NCBI RefSeq assembly: GCF_009796825.1
Contig: NZ_CP047030.1
Location: 4,028,501-4,092,500 of the forward strand
Length of the DNA stretch: 64,000 bases
Source of the DNA: Algibacter sp. L3A6
Lineage (GTDB): Bacteria; Bacteroidota; Bacteroidia; Flavobacteriales; Flavobacteriaceae
Direction: 5' to 3'
In this document: positions 8,345-17,371 of the stretch, piece by piece
How positions within the stretch are numbered: position 1 is the first letter of the stretch
Layout of the letters: each line of letters starts with the position of its first letter
The notes under the pieces: generated by a model
The model's input: only the letters and a program-made list of their open reading frames with translations
Databases searched by the model: none
What the model was told of the DNA's origin: nothing
Made by a program: the position numbers and the translations under genes

Positions 8345-9481
8345 CTACTTTTTCTTATTTTCTTTTTTGCTTGCTTTTTCGGCATCTTCAAAATCTATAT
8401 CATTATCTACAACACCTTTAAAAGCTTCTATCCATCCGTTTTTAAAGACATTAAACACACTTGGCCAAACTTTGGTCTTTACTTGGTTTAAATCGCCCGA
8501 TAAAGGCACCTTTGTTGCTAAGGTGTTATTCCCTTTATTTTTTAATACGAATTTAAAAAATCCAACAAAACCTTCCCATAGGGTGTTTAAAAAGCTGTCT
8601 TGTTCAGCACTAATTAACTTAGAATCTTTAAGTAAAGGTTTTACATAACCTGTTAAAAAACCATCAGCAATAGCAATTTCACTAAATACATTAAAACTAC
8701 CTTCAGCAAAATCGATACCTGCATAATAATTAGTAAAATCATTAAGTGCCGTTGCAGAAGCATCTTCCAAAGAAAACGATACATCCATATCTGGAATTTG
8801 CTTCACTAAATCCATTTTTCCATTTAAGGTAAAACGACCTTCCCCAATAGACATGGCAGTAGCATTAATTTCCGAAGGCAATTCGCGCTCAGTACGTTCT
8901 ACATTTCTAAGGTTGGTAGCGTTTAACTGAATCTGGTTTAAATTTAAATCGATATTTGGGTCGGCAGTAAGTTGCACAAAGGCCGCTTTACCATCTATAA
9001 TTTTAAGATTATTAATATCAATAGGCACTAAATCGGTTAAAGCTTTTGTCCAATCATCAAAATCAGGATCGGCAGCTTCATTTTTTTGTTGATCTTCAAA
9101 AACATAAATAAATTGCGGGCTCGTCATTACAATTTCACTCACTACCCTACCCTTAAATAAAGAACGCCATTCTATGGAAATATCCGTTTCTGCTAACTTT
9201 ATAAAGGGCACCTCAGAACCTGCATCAATCTTATTTAAATATAAATTATGAATTACATAAGCACCACGAAAAAGCGAAATATCAATACCAGAAACCTGAC
9301 CATAATACCCCGGAATATCCGCAAGTACATTATTTACATACTTTTTAACCATAAAAGGTAATAACAACCTAAACAAGATTAAAACACCAATAATAATTAC
9401 CGGTATAGTATATCGTTTTTTCCTCAAGCCTCTGTTTTTCTTCTTTTCCATGTGTTCTGTTTTATTTTTTTCCGTTGCCAA
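8345..9481 (-). CDS. AsmA-like / DUF748 envelope protein
   Basis: The 378-residue protein has a very basic N-terminus, one membrane helix (~residues 26-45) and a periplasmic part with the DUF748/AsmA-like pattern (early GVDISLFRG-type strand and long amphipathic beta stretches). AsmA-like proteins are thought to bridge the envelope and move or organise lipids. The ATG at 9481 overlaps the upstream gene by 20 bases; a second ATG at 9451, just before MEKKKNRG, gives a 10-base gap and is an equally good start. It is the last gene of a three-gene minus-strand operon. Confidence 0.7.
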   Translation of the reverse strand: MATEKNKTEHMEKKKNRGLRKKRYTIPVIIIGVLILFRLLLPFMVKKYVNNVLADIPGYYGQVSGIDISLFRGAYVIHNLYLNKIDAGSEVPFIKLAETDISIEWRSLFKGRVVSEIVMTSPQFIYVFEDQQKNEAADPDFDDWTKALTDLVPIDINNLKIIDGKAAFVQLTADPNIDLNLNQIQLNATNLRNVERTERELPSEINATAMSIGEGRFTLNGKMDLVKQIPDMDVSFSLEDASATALNDFTNYYAGIDFAEGSFNVFSEIAIADGFLTGYVKPLLKDSKLISAEQDSFLNTLWEGFVGFFKFVLKNKGNNTLATKVPLSGDLNQVKTKVWPSVFNVFKNGWIEAFKGVVDNDIDFEDAEKASKKENKKK

Positions 9482-10934
9482 CTACTGTATTTTTAAGACC
9501 ATCTTTAGTATTTAACCATAAATAGTTAAAAAACGATTTTGTTCTATCGCGCTCCACAGCAATATCTCCGTACCTATAACCGTTGGCATCGGTTTTAGAG
9601 CCATCATTAGTTAAAATATTAACCAATGTACTCAGTGTTTTGTTTATGCCTAATTGATCTTCATCTAATATAGAGAATTTAAAGTTCTCATATTTCATTT
9701 TCATTTCACCAGTAGATTCAAAATCATTACCATGTATTGTGAAATACATTTCGTGAATGCGACCTAAGGCTCTTACATTAGCCTGAGATTCTAAAAACGG
9801 ATTAATAGTTTCTGCTTCCAAATCGGTTAAAATAGCCGAGGCATTAAAAGAATCTGCAGCATCCTTGGTATTAAAATCCCAATTAAACAATATTGGTGCT
9901 TTCCCCATAAGTTTAGCTTCCACTTTAATATCTGTTTTTTGAGTATTAGTATTTGAAATGTTATTAATTTCTGCGTCCAAATCTTCAAAAGAAATAGACA
10001 CGGGGTCTATATCTAAATCAATCTTTTCAGAATAAAATACATTGGCATTTTTTATAAAGAAAGATTCGATATTTAGTTTTATAGGAAGGTTTTCGAGCCG
10101 CGTTCCATAAAGTGTTTTTACTGTAAAATCGTCTGCTATTAATTTGTTTCTATAAAGGTTTAATTCTGAATTATTTAAATTGAAACGCTTTATTGAAACT
10201 GTAAAACTATCTTTAACTGTTCCCAATTCTAAAGCTTCAAAATTTCCTTGAGGCACTTTAAAATCTACATAATCACGCTCTACGGTTAATCGTTTTGAAA
10301 GTACTTCTTTATTATATTTTGAAGTAATTGATAAATTTTCAAACTCTAAATTATTTTCTTCAAATGAAAGGCTAGCCACTTTTAATTCTTCAAAACGACT
10401 TAAATCTAAATACAGCTCTTGCAACTCCACATCTAAGATTTCGTAATTAAAAGGGATTTTATTCTGAAGCATTTCCTTGTCTGTTTTTACATCAGATATA
10501 TTAAAAGATAACTCATTTACAGAAAAATGTACATCATCTGTATCTTCTTTATACGTTGTAATTTTTGCGTTTTTTATTTCAATATTATCGGCTTCAAATC
10601 GCTTATTATTCCAAAGCGGCCAATAAGCAACATCGGTTATTTTTAAAAATTCCGTAGTTGCTAAAACCTCTATCTTTTCAGTTATTTCATTTAAGCTCTT
10701 TAAGTTCAAATTATGAAATTTAACCGACCCTAAAAGGATATTGATATCCAAATCGTCATAACTTAACTCAACGTTATCGGGTGTTTTTTCATTTATAGCT
10801 TCTGTTAAAGCATATTTACCATAAACCTGCAAGCCTAATAAACATAGCAATAATATAATAGCAACCCCAAGCAAAACTTGGGGCCATTTTTTATGTATTG
10901 TTTTTGTTTTATATTCCGTTTTAGGCATCGTCAT
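9462..10934 (-). CDS. AsmA-like / DUF748 envelope protein
   Basis: A 490-residue protein with one N-terminal membrane helix (~residues 18-38) and a long periplasmic beta-rich region starting with a VELSYDDLDINILLGSVKF-like strand pair, as in AsmA/DUF748 proteins. It is a paralogue-like neighbour of the gene at 8345-9481 and overlaps it, while its own start overlaps the ArsC-fold gene by 14 bases, so all three are probably translated together. A role in envelope lipid organisation or transport is inferred from the superfamily. A second ATG two codons in (10928) is an alternative start. Confidence 0.68.
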   Translation of the reverse strand: MTMPKTEYKTKTIHKKWPQVLLGVAIILLLCLLGLQVYGKYALTEAINEKTPDNVELSYDDLDINILLGSVKFHNLNLKSLNEITEKIEVLATTEFLKITDVAYWPLWNNKRFEADNIEIKNAKITTYKEDTDDVHFSVNELSFNISDVKTDKEMLQNKIPFNYEILDVELQELYLDLSRFEELKVASLSFEENNLEFENLSITSKYNKEVLSKRLTVERDYVDFKVPQGNFEALELGTVKDSFTVSIKRFNLNNSELNLYRNKLIADDFTVKTLYGTRLENLPIKLNIESFFIKNANVFYSEKIDLDIDPVSISFEDLDAEINNISNTNTQKTDIKVEAKLMGKAPILFNWDFNTKDAADSFNASAILTDLEAETINPFLESQANVRALGRIHEMYFTIHGNDFESTGEMKMKYENFKFSILDEDQLGINKTLSTLVNILTNDGSKTDANGYRYGDIAVERDRTKSFFNYLWLNTKDGLKNTVVGNGKK

Positions 10935-11361
10935 TTTCAGTAAATTGTTGGTCTAGAGATTCTTTATCTAAGCCTGCACTATCCGGATCAATATATTGCT
11001 TAAATTCGGCTGCACTTTTAATTTGCAAATAGTTTTCACCATCTATCACAATAGGATATTTTAATAATTGCGGCTCATTCTCTAATATTTTTAACCAATC
11101 GTGCTGTTCCATAATTGCAGAATCTTCACCATAGGTTTCTGTAAAACCAGGATCTTCCTTATTTATTAAGTCCGATATATTTTTGCCCAACTTACTGGCC
11201 AATTCGGCCCATTGTGTTCCGGTAACGTTTGTTTTACATATATCTACTGCATGTAGTTTTTTCTCAGAAGATTTTACATAAGCATACGCTTGCTTGCCTA
11301 TAGAGTTCTCTGAATGATAATAAATTGTAATTTTTCTGTCGTCTGTTGATATCACGCCCAT
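10921..11361 (-). CDS. ArsC/Spx-like thioredoxin-fold protein without active-site Cys
   Basis: A 146-residue protein with the arsenate-reductase-family layout: an opening strand KITIYYHSE, a helix with KQAYAYVKS, an INKEDPGF region where ArsC has its first Arg-containing loop, and YPIVIDGE where ArsC has its RPIV segment. The catalytic Cys that normally sits at the start of the first helix (CxxC or CxxS) is Ser/Ile here (SENSIGK), so it cannot be a normal arsenate reductase. Similar Cys-less proteins occur in Flavobacteriia. It is first in an operon with two AsmA-like genes. Confidence 0.7.
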   Translation of the reverse strand: MGVISTDDRKITIYYHSENSIGKQAYAYVKSSEKKLHAVDICKTNVTGTQWAELASKLGKNISDLINKEDPGFTETYGEDSAIMEQHDWLKILENEPQLLKYPIVIDGENYLQIKSAAEFKQYIDPDSAGLDKESLDQQFTENDDA

Positions 11362-11473
11362 AATGTTTTAATTTAGGTCGAAAGATACCTTCATTCTACT
11401 TTTTTAATTAGCGTAATCAAATTCTTTTGTAACTCAAAAGCACGCGCTATCCAACTATCAACGGTACATTAAC

Positions 11474-11503
11474 TATCTTGTGAATACAAAATAAAACAAG
11501 ATA
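11474..11503 (+). promoter_or_regulatory. Inverted repeat directly before the cls start codon
   Basis: TATCTTGT and ACAAGATA form a perfect 8-bp inverted repeat with a 14-base spacer; the right arm ends at the base just before the ATG at 11504. In the mRNA it could fold over the ribosome landing site; as DNA it could be an operator. Function is inferred. Confidence 0.35.
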
Positions 11504-12925
11504 ATGAACACACTATTATGGACTTTATACGGGGTTGTTACCCTTTGGAGCATCATCAGTATAATACTGCATGGCAGCCGACCAACAAAATCCTTAAGTT
11601 GGTTATTGGCTGTGGTATTATTACCATTTGCGGGTCCACTACTTTATTATCTATTTGGCGTTAATAGACGAAAGTTTAAATTTTTCAGGTTGAAGCAAAC
11701 TGAAAAGCGAAAGCTTTTTGATGAAAAATATAAGGACATTCATGAACTAGAAAATAGTGTTGATTTCCATTCAGCTAAAAACAAAAAACTCTCTAAACTT
11801 ATAGAAAACGGCACACTACTTAAAGCATATGCCGGTAATAAAGCAACAGTATTAAACGGTGGTAAAGAAACCTTTGAAAGTATATTTGAAACCTTAGAAC
11901 AAGCAGAACACTTTATTCATTTACAATATTATATTTTTTCCGAAGGCGAACTTTCAGAACGTTTTTACAACATATTTAAAGAGAAAATTGCAAAAGGTGT
12001 CGAGGTGAGACTAATTTACGATTCTTTCGGGAGTTCTTCTTTTCGTGGAAACACCATTAAACGTTTTCGTGATCTTGGAGTGAAAGCCTTCCCAATGATG
12101 CCAATTCGTTTTGGAAGTCTTCTATTTACATTAAATTACAGAAATCACAGAAAAATGATTATTGTTGACGGAAAAATTGGGTTTACAGGTGGTGTAAATG
12201 TAACCGATCAATATATAAAACCTATTTCCGATCTTGGTATCTGGAACGATATTCATATTAAGCTCGAAGGCCCTGTAGTGAAGAGTTTACATCGTGTTTT
12301 TATAAAAGATTATTATTTTGCTAGTGATGAAGAGTTACTTCTAAAAGAAAAATATATTCCTAAAATTGAACAAAAAGGAAACCATACCATCCAAATTGTA
12401 GCTGCTGGGCCAGACTCTAAACAACCAGCTATCATGCAACAATACATAAGTATGATTATGCTGGCCGAAAAATGTATTTGCATTGCCAATCCTTATTTTA
12501 TACCAAGTATTGCCGTGCTACAAGCTTTAAAAATTGCAACATTGAGTGGTATTGAAGTTAACATACTTGTACCAAAAGTATCGGATTCTAAAATGGCAAA
12601 ACTAAGTATGTTTTCAAATTTTGAAGAGCTTCTTGCTGTTGGTGTTAACATATACCTGAGACCCGATTTCTCTCATAGTAAAATGATTTTAATCGATGGT
12701 GAAATTGCATCTATAGGTTCTGGTAATTTTGACTACCGAAGCTTCGAGCATAATTTTGAAACCAACGCATTGCTCTATGATGTTGAATTAACCCAAAATA
12801 TACAAACAGAGTTTGATACTATTTGCAATAATTATATACCGCTGGATTACGAGTCTTTTAAAAACAGACCGGTCTGGAAACGTTTACTAGAAGGTATGGC
12901 TAAGTTTTTTAGTCCGTTACTATAA
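11504..12925 (+). CDS. cls: Cardiolipin synthase (phospholipase D superfamily)
   Basis: The 473-residue enzyme has two N-terminal membrane helices with a PLDNuc_N segment (ILHGSRPTKSLSWLL), then two HKD phosphodiesterase motifs: the first starts at H215 (HRKMIIVDG with FTGG after it), the second at H391 (HSKMILIDG followed by GSGNFDYRS). This is the bacterial cardiolipin synthase layout and length; it joins two phosphatidylglycerol molecules to make cardiolipin in the inner membrane. It is followed 23 bases later by a secreted protease-like gene. Confidence 0.92.
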   Translation: MNTLLWTLYGVVTLWSIISIILHGSRPTKSLSWLLAVVLLPFAGPLLYYLFGVNRRKFKFFRLKQTEKRKLFDEKYKDIHELENSVDFHSAKNKKLSKLIENGTLLKAYAGNKATVLNGGKETFESIFETLEQAEHFIHLQYYIFSEGELSERFYNIFKEKIAKGVEVRLIYDSFGSSSFRGNTIKRFRDLGVKAFPMMPIRFGSLLFTLNYRNHRKMIIVDGKIGFTGGVNVTDQYIKPISDLGIWNDIHIKLEGPVVKSLHRVFIKDYYFASDEELLLKEKYIPKIEQKGNHTIQIVAAGPDSKQPAIMQQYISMIMLAEKCICIANPYFIPSIAVLQALKIATLSGIEVNILVPKVSDSKMAKLSMFSNFEELLAVGVNIYLRPDFSHSKMILIDGEIASIGSGNFDYRSFEHNFETNALLYDVELTQNIQTEFDTICNNYIPLDYESFKNRPVWKRLLEGMAKFFSPLL

Positions 12926-12948
12926 AAGGAGACAACGAAATAAAACGA

Positions 12949-13551
12949 ATGAAATTTTTAATTTATATACTAATATTTATGAGTGTAGAATACACAAAAG
13001 CACAACACATTATACCCGAAATTATAAAAAAAGAAGCCACGATTGCACTAGCTTACTATCCGCAACTAAAAGAGACTGAAATAGAGTTTCGCTTTAAAAG
13101 CGACATTAAAAAATCGACCATGCTGGCGCAACCTGTATTTTGCAGTCTTTTAAAGACTCGTAAAAAAAGAAAGTATTTGGTGTTATTGAGTAGAAAGTTT
13201 AAAATATCGGGGAAAGAATTTAAAACTACCGATGTAGATAGCGATATTTTAATTGGATGGCTTGGCCATGAATTAGGTCATATTTGCGATTATCAAAACC
13301 GCAGCAGCATTAACCTTATTTGGTTTGGCATTACATATCTACTTTCCGATAACCATATTAGAAAAGCAGAACGTGCAGCAGACTCTTACGCGGTTTCATC
13401 TGGAATGGCAGAATATATTCTAAAAACAAAGCATTTTATTCTAAATAATGCTGAAATTGATGAAACATACAAAGCCCGTATTAGAAAATACTATTTAGCT
13501 CCAGATGAAATTTTACTTTTAGTGAAAGAACGAGAAGCTCTAGAAAATTAA
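12949..13551 (+). CDS. Secreted HExxH zinc-protease-like protein
   Basis: A 200-residue protein with an N-terminal signal peptide (~residues 1-18, cut near KAQ). The zinc motif HELGH is at residues 107-111 and a likely third ligand lies in the ERAAD helix at E141, with D145 as the usual partner, which is the gluzincin (M48-like) ExxxD arrangement. It is probably a small periplasmic metallopeptidase. It shares orientation with cls and its end lies 4 bases from the end of the convergent gene at 13556. Confidence 0.65.
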   Translation: MKFLIYILIFMSVEYTKAQHIIPEIIKKEATIALAYYPQLKETEIEFRFKSDIKKSTMLAQPVFCSLLKTRKKRKYLVLLSRKFKISGKEFKTTDVDSDILIGWLGHELGHICDYQNRSSINLIWFGITYLLSDNHIRKAERAADSYAVSSGMAEYILKTKHFILNNAEIDETYKARIRKYYLAPDEILLLVKEREALEN

Positions 13552-13555
13552 TTTC

Positions 13556-15079
13556 TTACAGCTTAGAGGCTACAAAATCTTCCCATTCGGCAAATTTATC
13601 TTGCCCCATAACACGCTCCATTTTTACTTGTCCGCCTTTCTTTTTATTGCTTCCACTCCAATCGTGAAAAACAGAAGGCGATACGGTGTTAACCTTTACA
13701 CCTTCTAAAGCTTTAGAACGTGCCACTTTATAATTTTTATTGGCATTCTTCAAAAATTCATCTAAAGCATTTACCAATTTATCAGTTTCTATGTTAGATT
13801 CTGTACCCAAATACCAGCAGTGGTAAAAATCATCGTTAATTCTATTAGCACATAAGGTATATTCAGGTATTTCAATATCAAATTCCTTTTCTAGGTGTTG
13901 TACAGCATCATTCAATTTATTAACCGATAATTGAGAACCAACAGTATTTAAAAAGAATTTTGTTCGTCCTGTAATTTTAATTTCAGCACGTTTAATATCT
14001 GTAAACTCAATAGTATCACCTATTAAATAACGCCACGATCCTGCAACCGTACTAATTACCAAAACATAATCTTGATTAAGTTCTACCTCAGAAATAGATA
14101 ATGATGGTGCATCTTGCACCAACGAACCATCGGCCTGAATATACTCGGGCTTAAAAGGTACAAATTCAAAATAAACGCCATTATTGGTTACTAACTTCAT
14201 AGCATCCGTATCTGGTCGTTCTTGGAACGCCATAAAACCTTCCGAAGCCAAATAAGTATCAATAACCGTAATCGGTTTTCCTAAAAGCGCATTAAAACTT
14301 CGTTTATAAGGACCAAAAGCCACACCACCAGAGGTATACACTTGTAGGTTTGGCCAAATCTCATGTATGTTATTTAAACCGTGATAATCTATCACTTTTT
14401 GCAGCATTAACTCCATCCAAGACGGAATACCGCTTAGTGCACCAATATCCCAATTAGCAGCATTTTCAGCAATACGTTGTACACGTTTATCCCAATCGTC
14501 AATTTGAGCAATTTCTTTTCCTGGCTTATAATAATTTTGAAACCAAAACGGAATATTACTAGCACTAATACCACTAATTTCGCCTTCTAGCGCATCATTA
14601 TGTTCTTCAAGATCTGTAGAACTGCCAAGCATCATAATTTCCTTTTCGTAAAAATCGGCTGGTAAATCAAAATTTCTTAAGGCAAGAACTTGTTGAATTC
14701 CTGCATTTCTAATAGCTTTAACCATGGCATCTGTAACCGGAATACGTTTATTTGTTTTCCCTGTAGTTCCCGAACTTAGAGCAAAATAATCTGGGCTATC
14801 TGGCCAAGTAATATCCTTTTCGCCAGCTTGCACCTTTTCCCACCACTGTTCTGTAATTTGATTGTAATCGTGAAAGGGCACTTTAGCTCTAAAATCACGT
14901 TCTATTGTATCCGATTTTAGAATCTCTTCAAATTGATAGGCTTTACCAAACTCGGTATCTTTTGCGGTTTCTAGTAAATCTTTTAGAACCTCGCGTTGTT
15001 CTTCTGCTGCATCAAATTCTGAAGAAATGATTTCTGATGCATGAATTATTCCTTTAATTATATTTCCTATTATGGCCAT
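13556..15079 (-). CDS. GH3 auxin-responsive promoter family acyl-adenylating protein
   Basis: The 507-residue protein belongs to the GH3/JAR1-like branch of the acyl-adenylate-forming superfamily. Visible motifs are the phosphate-binding loop SSGTTGKTNKRIPVT (~residues 102-116), a later VYTSGGVAFGPY segment, a YLASEGF motif and YLIGDTIEF. In plants GH3 enzymes join acids to amino acids; in Bacteroidota the substrate is unknown. No signal peptide. It appears to be transcribed alone. Confidence 0.85.
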   Translation of the reverse strand: MAIIGNIIKGIIHASEIISSEFDAAEEQREVLKDLLETAKDTEFGKAYQFEEILKSDTIERDFRAKVPFHDYNQITEQWWEKVQAGEKDITWPDSPDYFALSSGTTGKTNKRIPVTDAMVKAIRNAGIQQVLALRNFDLPADFYEKEIMMLGSSTDLEEHNDALEGEISGISASNIPFWFQNYYKPGKEIAQIDDWDKRVQRIAENAANWDIGALSGIPSWMELMLQKVIDYHGLNNIHEIWPNLQVYTSGGVAFGPYKRSFNALLGKPITVIDTYLASEGFMAFQERPDTDAMKLVTNNGVYFEFVPFKPEYIQADGSLVQDAPSLSISEVELNQDYVLVISTVAGSWRYLIGDTIEFTDIKRAEIKITGRTKFFLNTVGSQLSVNKLNDAVQHLEKEFDIEIPEYTLCANRINDDFYHCWYLGTESNIETDKLVNALDEFLKNANKNYKVARSKALEGVKVNTVSPSVFHDWSGSNKKKGGQVKMERVMGQDKFAEWEDFVASKL

Positions 15080-15243
15080 ATTTACAGTGGTTTTATCGGT
15101 TAATAGCTGTTTTTAAGCGTATGTTAATTGCGTTTGAATTTAATATGAAACGCGCCACGAACTCATCTATCAAAAATCCGCCAAAACCATAGAATAGTTT
15201 AGCTGTATCAAACTAATTATTGATCCAAAGCAGAGAAAACGCA

Positions 15244-15282
15244 TAAAAAAACCGATGAGATCCTGAGATTCATCGGTTTTAA
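15244..15282 (-). terminator. Terminator downstream of the arylsulfatase gene
   Basis: Inverted repeat AAAACCGATG / CATCGGTTTT with a 13-base loop. Read on the minus strand it ends in a run of T, so it fits the end of the sulfatase transcript that starts near 17000. Confidence 0.75.
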
Positions 15283-15372
15283 AACTACTTAATTTAAAAT
15301 TTACTAATAATCTAAATATCGCTTCCGCGGAAAAATTTAACGTCTGTTAATTCCTTTTGGAACTAAAATATC

Positions 15373-16983
15373 TTACTTTTCAACTTGACTTCCCCACCAA
15401 TCTTTATTTGGTTTATAATCGGGAGATAACATCTTTTTACGCTGCTTTTCTAATCTAGGTAACAACTGTGTTTTATGGTTTTCTAAACGTTTTTTTCTAG
15501 CCGCTTCATCCCATAAAGGATCAACTTCAGCATACTGTGTATTCATGCTTTCTAACCATTCTAGCAGCTCCGTTTCTAATGATGCGGTTAATTCTTTATT
15601 ACTATCTGCAACGTCATTGCGTTCCATTAAATCACTATCCAAATTGTATAATTCACTGTGTAAATCTTCCCAGTAATAAATAAGTTTCCAATTTCCTTTT
15701 CGGATAATAGAACTCGGCTCTCCTCCTTGATTTCCGTAATGTGGATAATGCCAAAACAAAGGTCTTTCATCTATAGTTTTACCCTCTAAAAGTGGTTTTA
15801 AACTCACGCCATCCATGTGCGCTTTTGGTTCTAATGGTAAACCTGCTAAATCTAAAAGTGTTGGAAATAAATCGGTTCCAGAAACCGGTACATCTATATT
15901 GACACCTTTTTGATCCATCCATGGTACATATACAAAATACGGAATGCGCACGCCACCTTCCCATTGATAACCTTTACCACCACGAATATCTAGCTGTGCT
16001 GTAGAAAAATTATCACCAGAAGTAACACCTCCATTATCCGATGTGAATACTATAATAGTGTTTTTGTCTAAATCTAAATCTTTAAGCGTTTGCATTACAG
16101 TTCCAAGCGCCTCATCAACCTGTTCTATTAAGCCTGCATAAACGGGATTATCTTGATGTTTTCGAGCTGGTAAAACACGTTCCATTTTAAATCCAGTATC
16201 ATCAATGCCCATTTTCTCAGCTTTATCTCTATATTTTTTCCATTTTTCTTCGGAAGTTTGAATAGGCGCATGAACTGCGTAAAACGATAAATAAGCTAAA
16301 AAAGTGGTGTCTTTATTTTTTTCTATAAACTTTGAAGTTTCTTTAGCAAGCTTCATAGATAAAGTCATGCCCTTCTCTTTAGGCAAGTTTGTTAAGTTCG
16401 GATTTTTAAACGGTGAAAAATAACCGCCATTTGGTCCTCCAGATTTGTTTCCTCCTTGGTTAACATCAAAACCATGATCGGTTGGCAAAGAATGTTGCTC
16501 TTTACTTCCTAAATGCCATTTACCAGCAAAAAATGTGCTGTACCCTCCAGCCTTAAAAGCTTCTGGCAATGTTAGTGCGTCGAGGTCTAAATGTTGTTTA
16601 AAATCTGGCGGTAATAATTTTGTATATCGGTTTTTGGCTTTCCAGCCTTGCCCTGTTTGAGCACCTTCGTATTGCGTAATGCCATGTCTAGCCGTAAATT
16701 GGCCCGTAAGCAAACTTGCTCGCGATGGGCTACATACAGTACATGTGGCATAACCATTTGTAAAAATAGTTCCTGATTTTGCAATTTTATCAATGTTCGG
16801 CGTTTCGTAATAATCACTTCCCATAACGCTTAAATCTTGATAGCCTAAATCGTCTACCAATACAAATAGCACATTGGGTTTCTTAGATTCAACTTCTTCT
16901 TTTTCAGATTTACAAGACGTGAAAACCGTACTCCCTAAAGTTAAAGCGAGTACCAAATATTTCGATGCTTTTTTTAATTTCAT
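15373..16983 (-). CDS. S1-family sulfatase, lipoprotein
   Basis: The 536-residue protein has a lipoprotein signal (lipobox FTSC, C24) and a full type I sulfatase domain: metal-binding DD at residues 44-45, the formylglycine site CSPSR at C84, and later GKWHLG and SDNGG motifs. The Cys must be oxidised to formylglycine by an anSME maturase not encoded here. It should remove sulfate esters from a polysaccharide or oligosaccharide in the periplasm or at the cell surface. A terminator in the 388-base gap upstream separates it from the GH2 gene, so it is a transcription unit of its own in the same locus. The exact S1 subfamily was not determined. Confidence 0.9.
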   Translation of the reverse strand: MKLKKASKYLVLALTLGSTVFTSCKSEKEEVESKKPNVLFVLVDDLGYQDLSVMGSDYYETPNIDKIAKSGTIFTNGYATCTVCSPSRASLLTGQFTARHGITQYEGAQTGQGWKAKNRYTKLLPPDFKQHLDLDALTLPEAFKAGGYSTFFAGKWHLGSKEQHSLPTDHGFDVNQGGNKSGGPNGGYFSPFKNPNLTNLPKEKGMTLSMKLAKETSKFIEKNKDTTFLAYLSFYAVHAPIQTSEEKWKKYRDKAEKMGIDDTGFKMERVLPARKHQDNPVYAGLIEQVDEALGTVMQTLKDLDLDKNTIIVFTSDNGGVTSGDNFSTAQLDIRGGKGYQWEGGVRIPYFVYVPWMDQKGVNIDVPVSGTDLFPTLLDLAGLPLEPKAHMDGVSLKPLLEGKTIDERPLFWHYPHYGNQGGEPSSIIRKGNWKLIYYWEDLHSELYNLDSDLMERNDVADSNKELTASLETELLEWLESMNTQYAEVDPLWDEAARKKRLENHKTQLLPRLEKQRKKMLSPDYKPNKDWWGSQVEK

Positions 16984-17371
16984 AAACTTTTATAACTATT
17001 TTTATTTATCTAAATGAAATAGCTCCCAAAAGCTATTTTTATATTCTAATTTAATTACTGTTCTAGCTCTAAATATAAGCAATCTGCAACCATTAAAAAA
17101 CTGCCTTCAACAAACAAAAATTAAAGGCAGCAATTATAATTAAACTAAAACAAAACAAACAAGAAGGCTTAATCTACTTAGAGATAAATCCCCCTTGATA
17201 GTATCAAAAATAAGGCGTTTTAATGTTTTAAAATTCTCAAATATGGGTTCAAAATGAATCAAAAAAGCTCTAAAAGCATCATTTACTATGCTAATAGAGC
17301 TTTTTTTAATTTTATGTCTATTTTAAATTTTCCTTAAAGGAAAATTATACTCGATAACTTAAATTAGAAAA
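16984..17371. other. Intergenic region holding a terminator and the sulfatase leader
   Basis: These 388 bases carry no plausible gene. The right half holds the terminator of the upstream GH2 operon (17259-17312). The left half must contain the promoter of the sulfatase at 15373-16983; a TATTTTTG element on the minus strand (17204-17211) fits the -7 consensus, but no TTG lies at the right distance, so the promoter is not certain. Confidence 0.5.
17259..17312 (-). terminator. Terminator ending the four-gene hydrolase operon
   Basis: Nested inverted repeat: outer arms AAAAAAGCTCT / AGAGCTTTTTT and inner arms AGCAT / ATGCT. Read on the minus strand it ends in a T run, placing it 60 bases after the stop of the GH2 gene. 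Confidence 0.75.
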
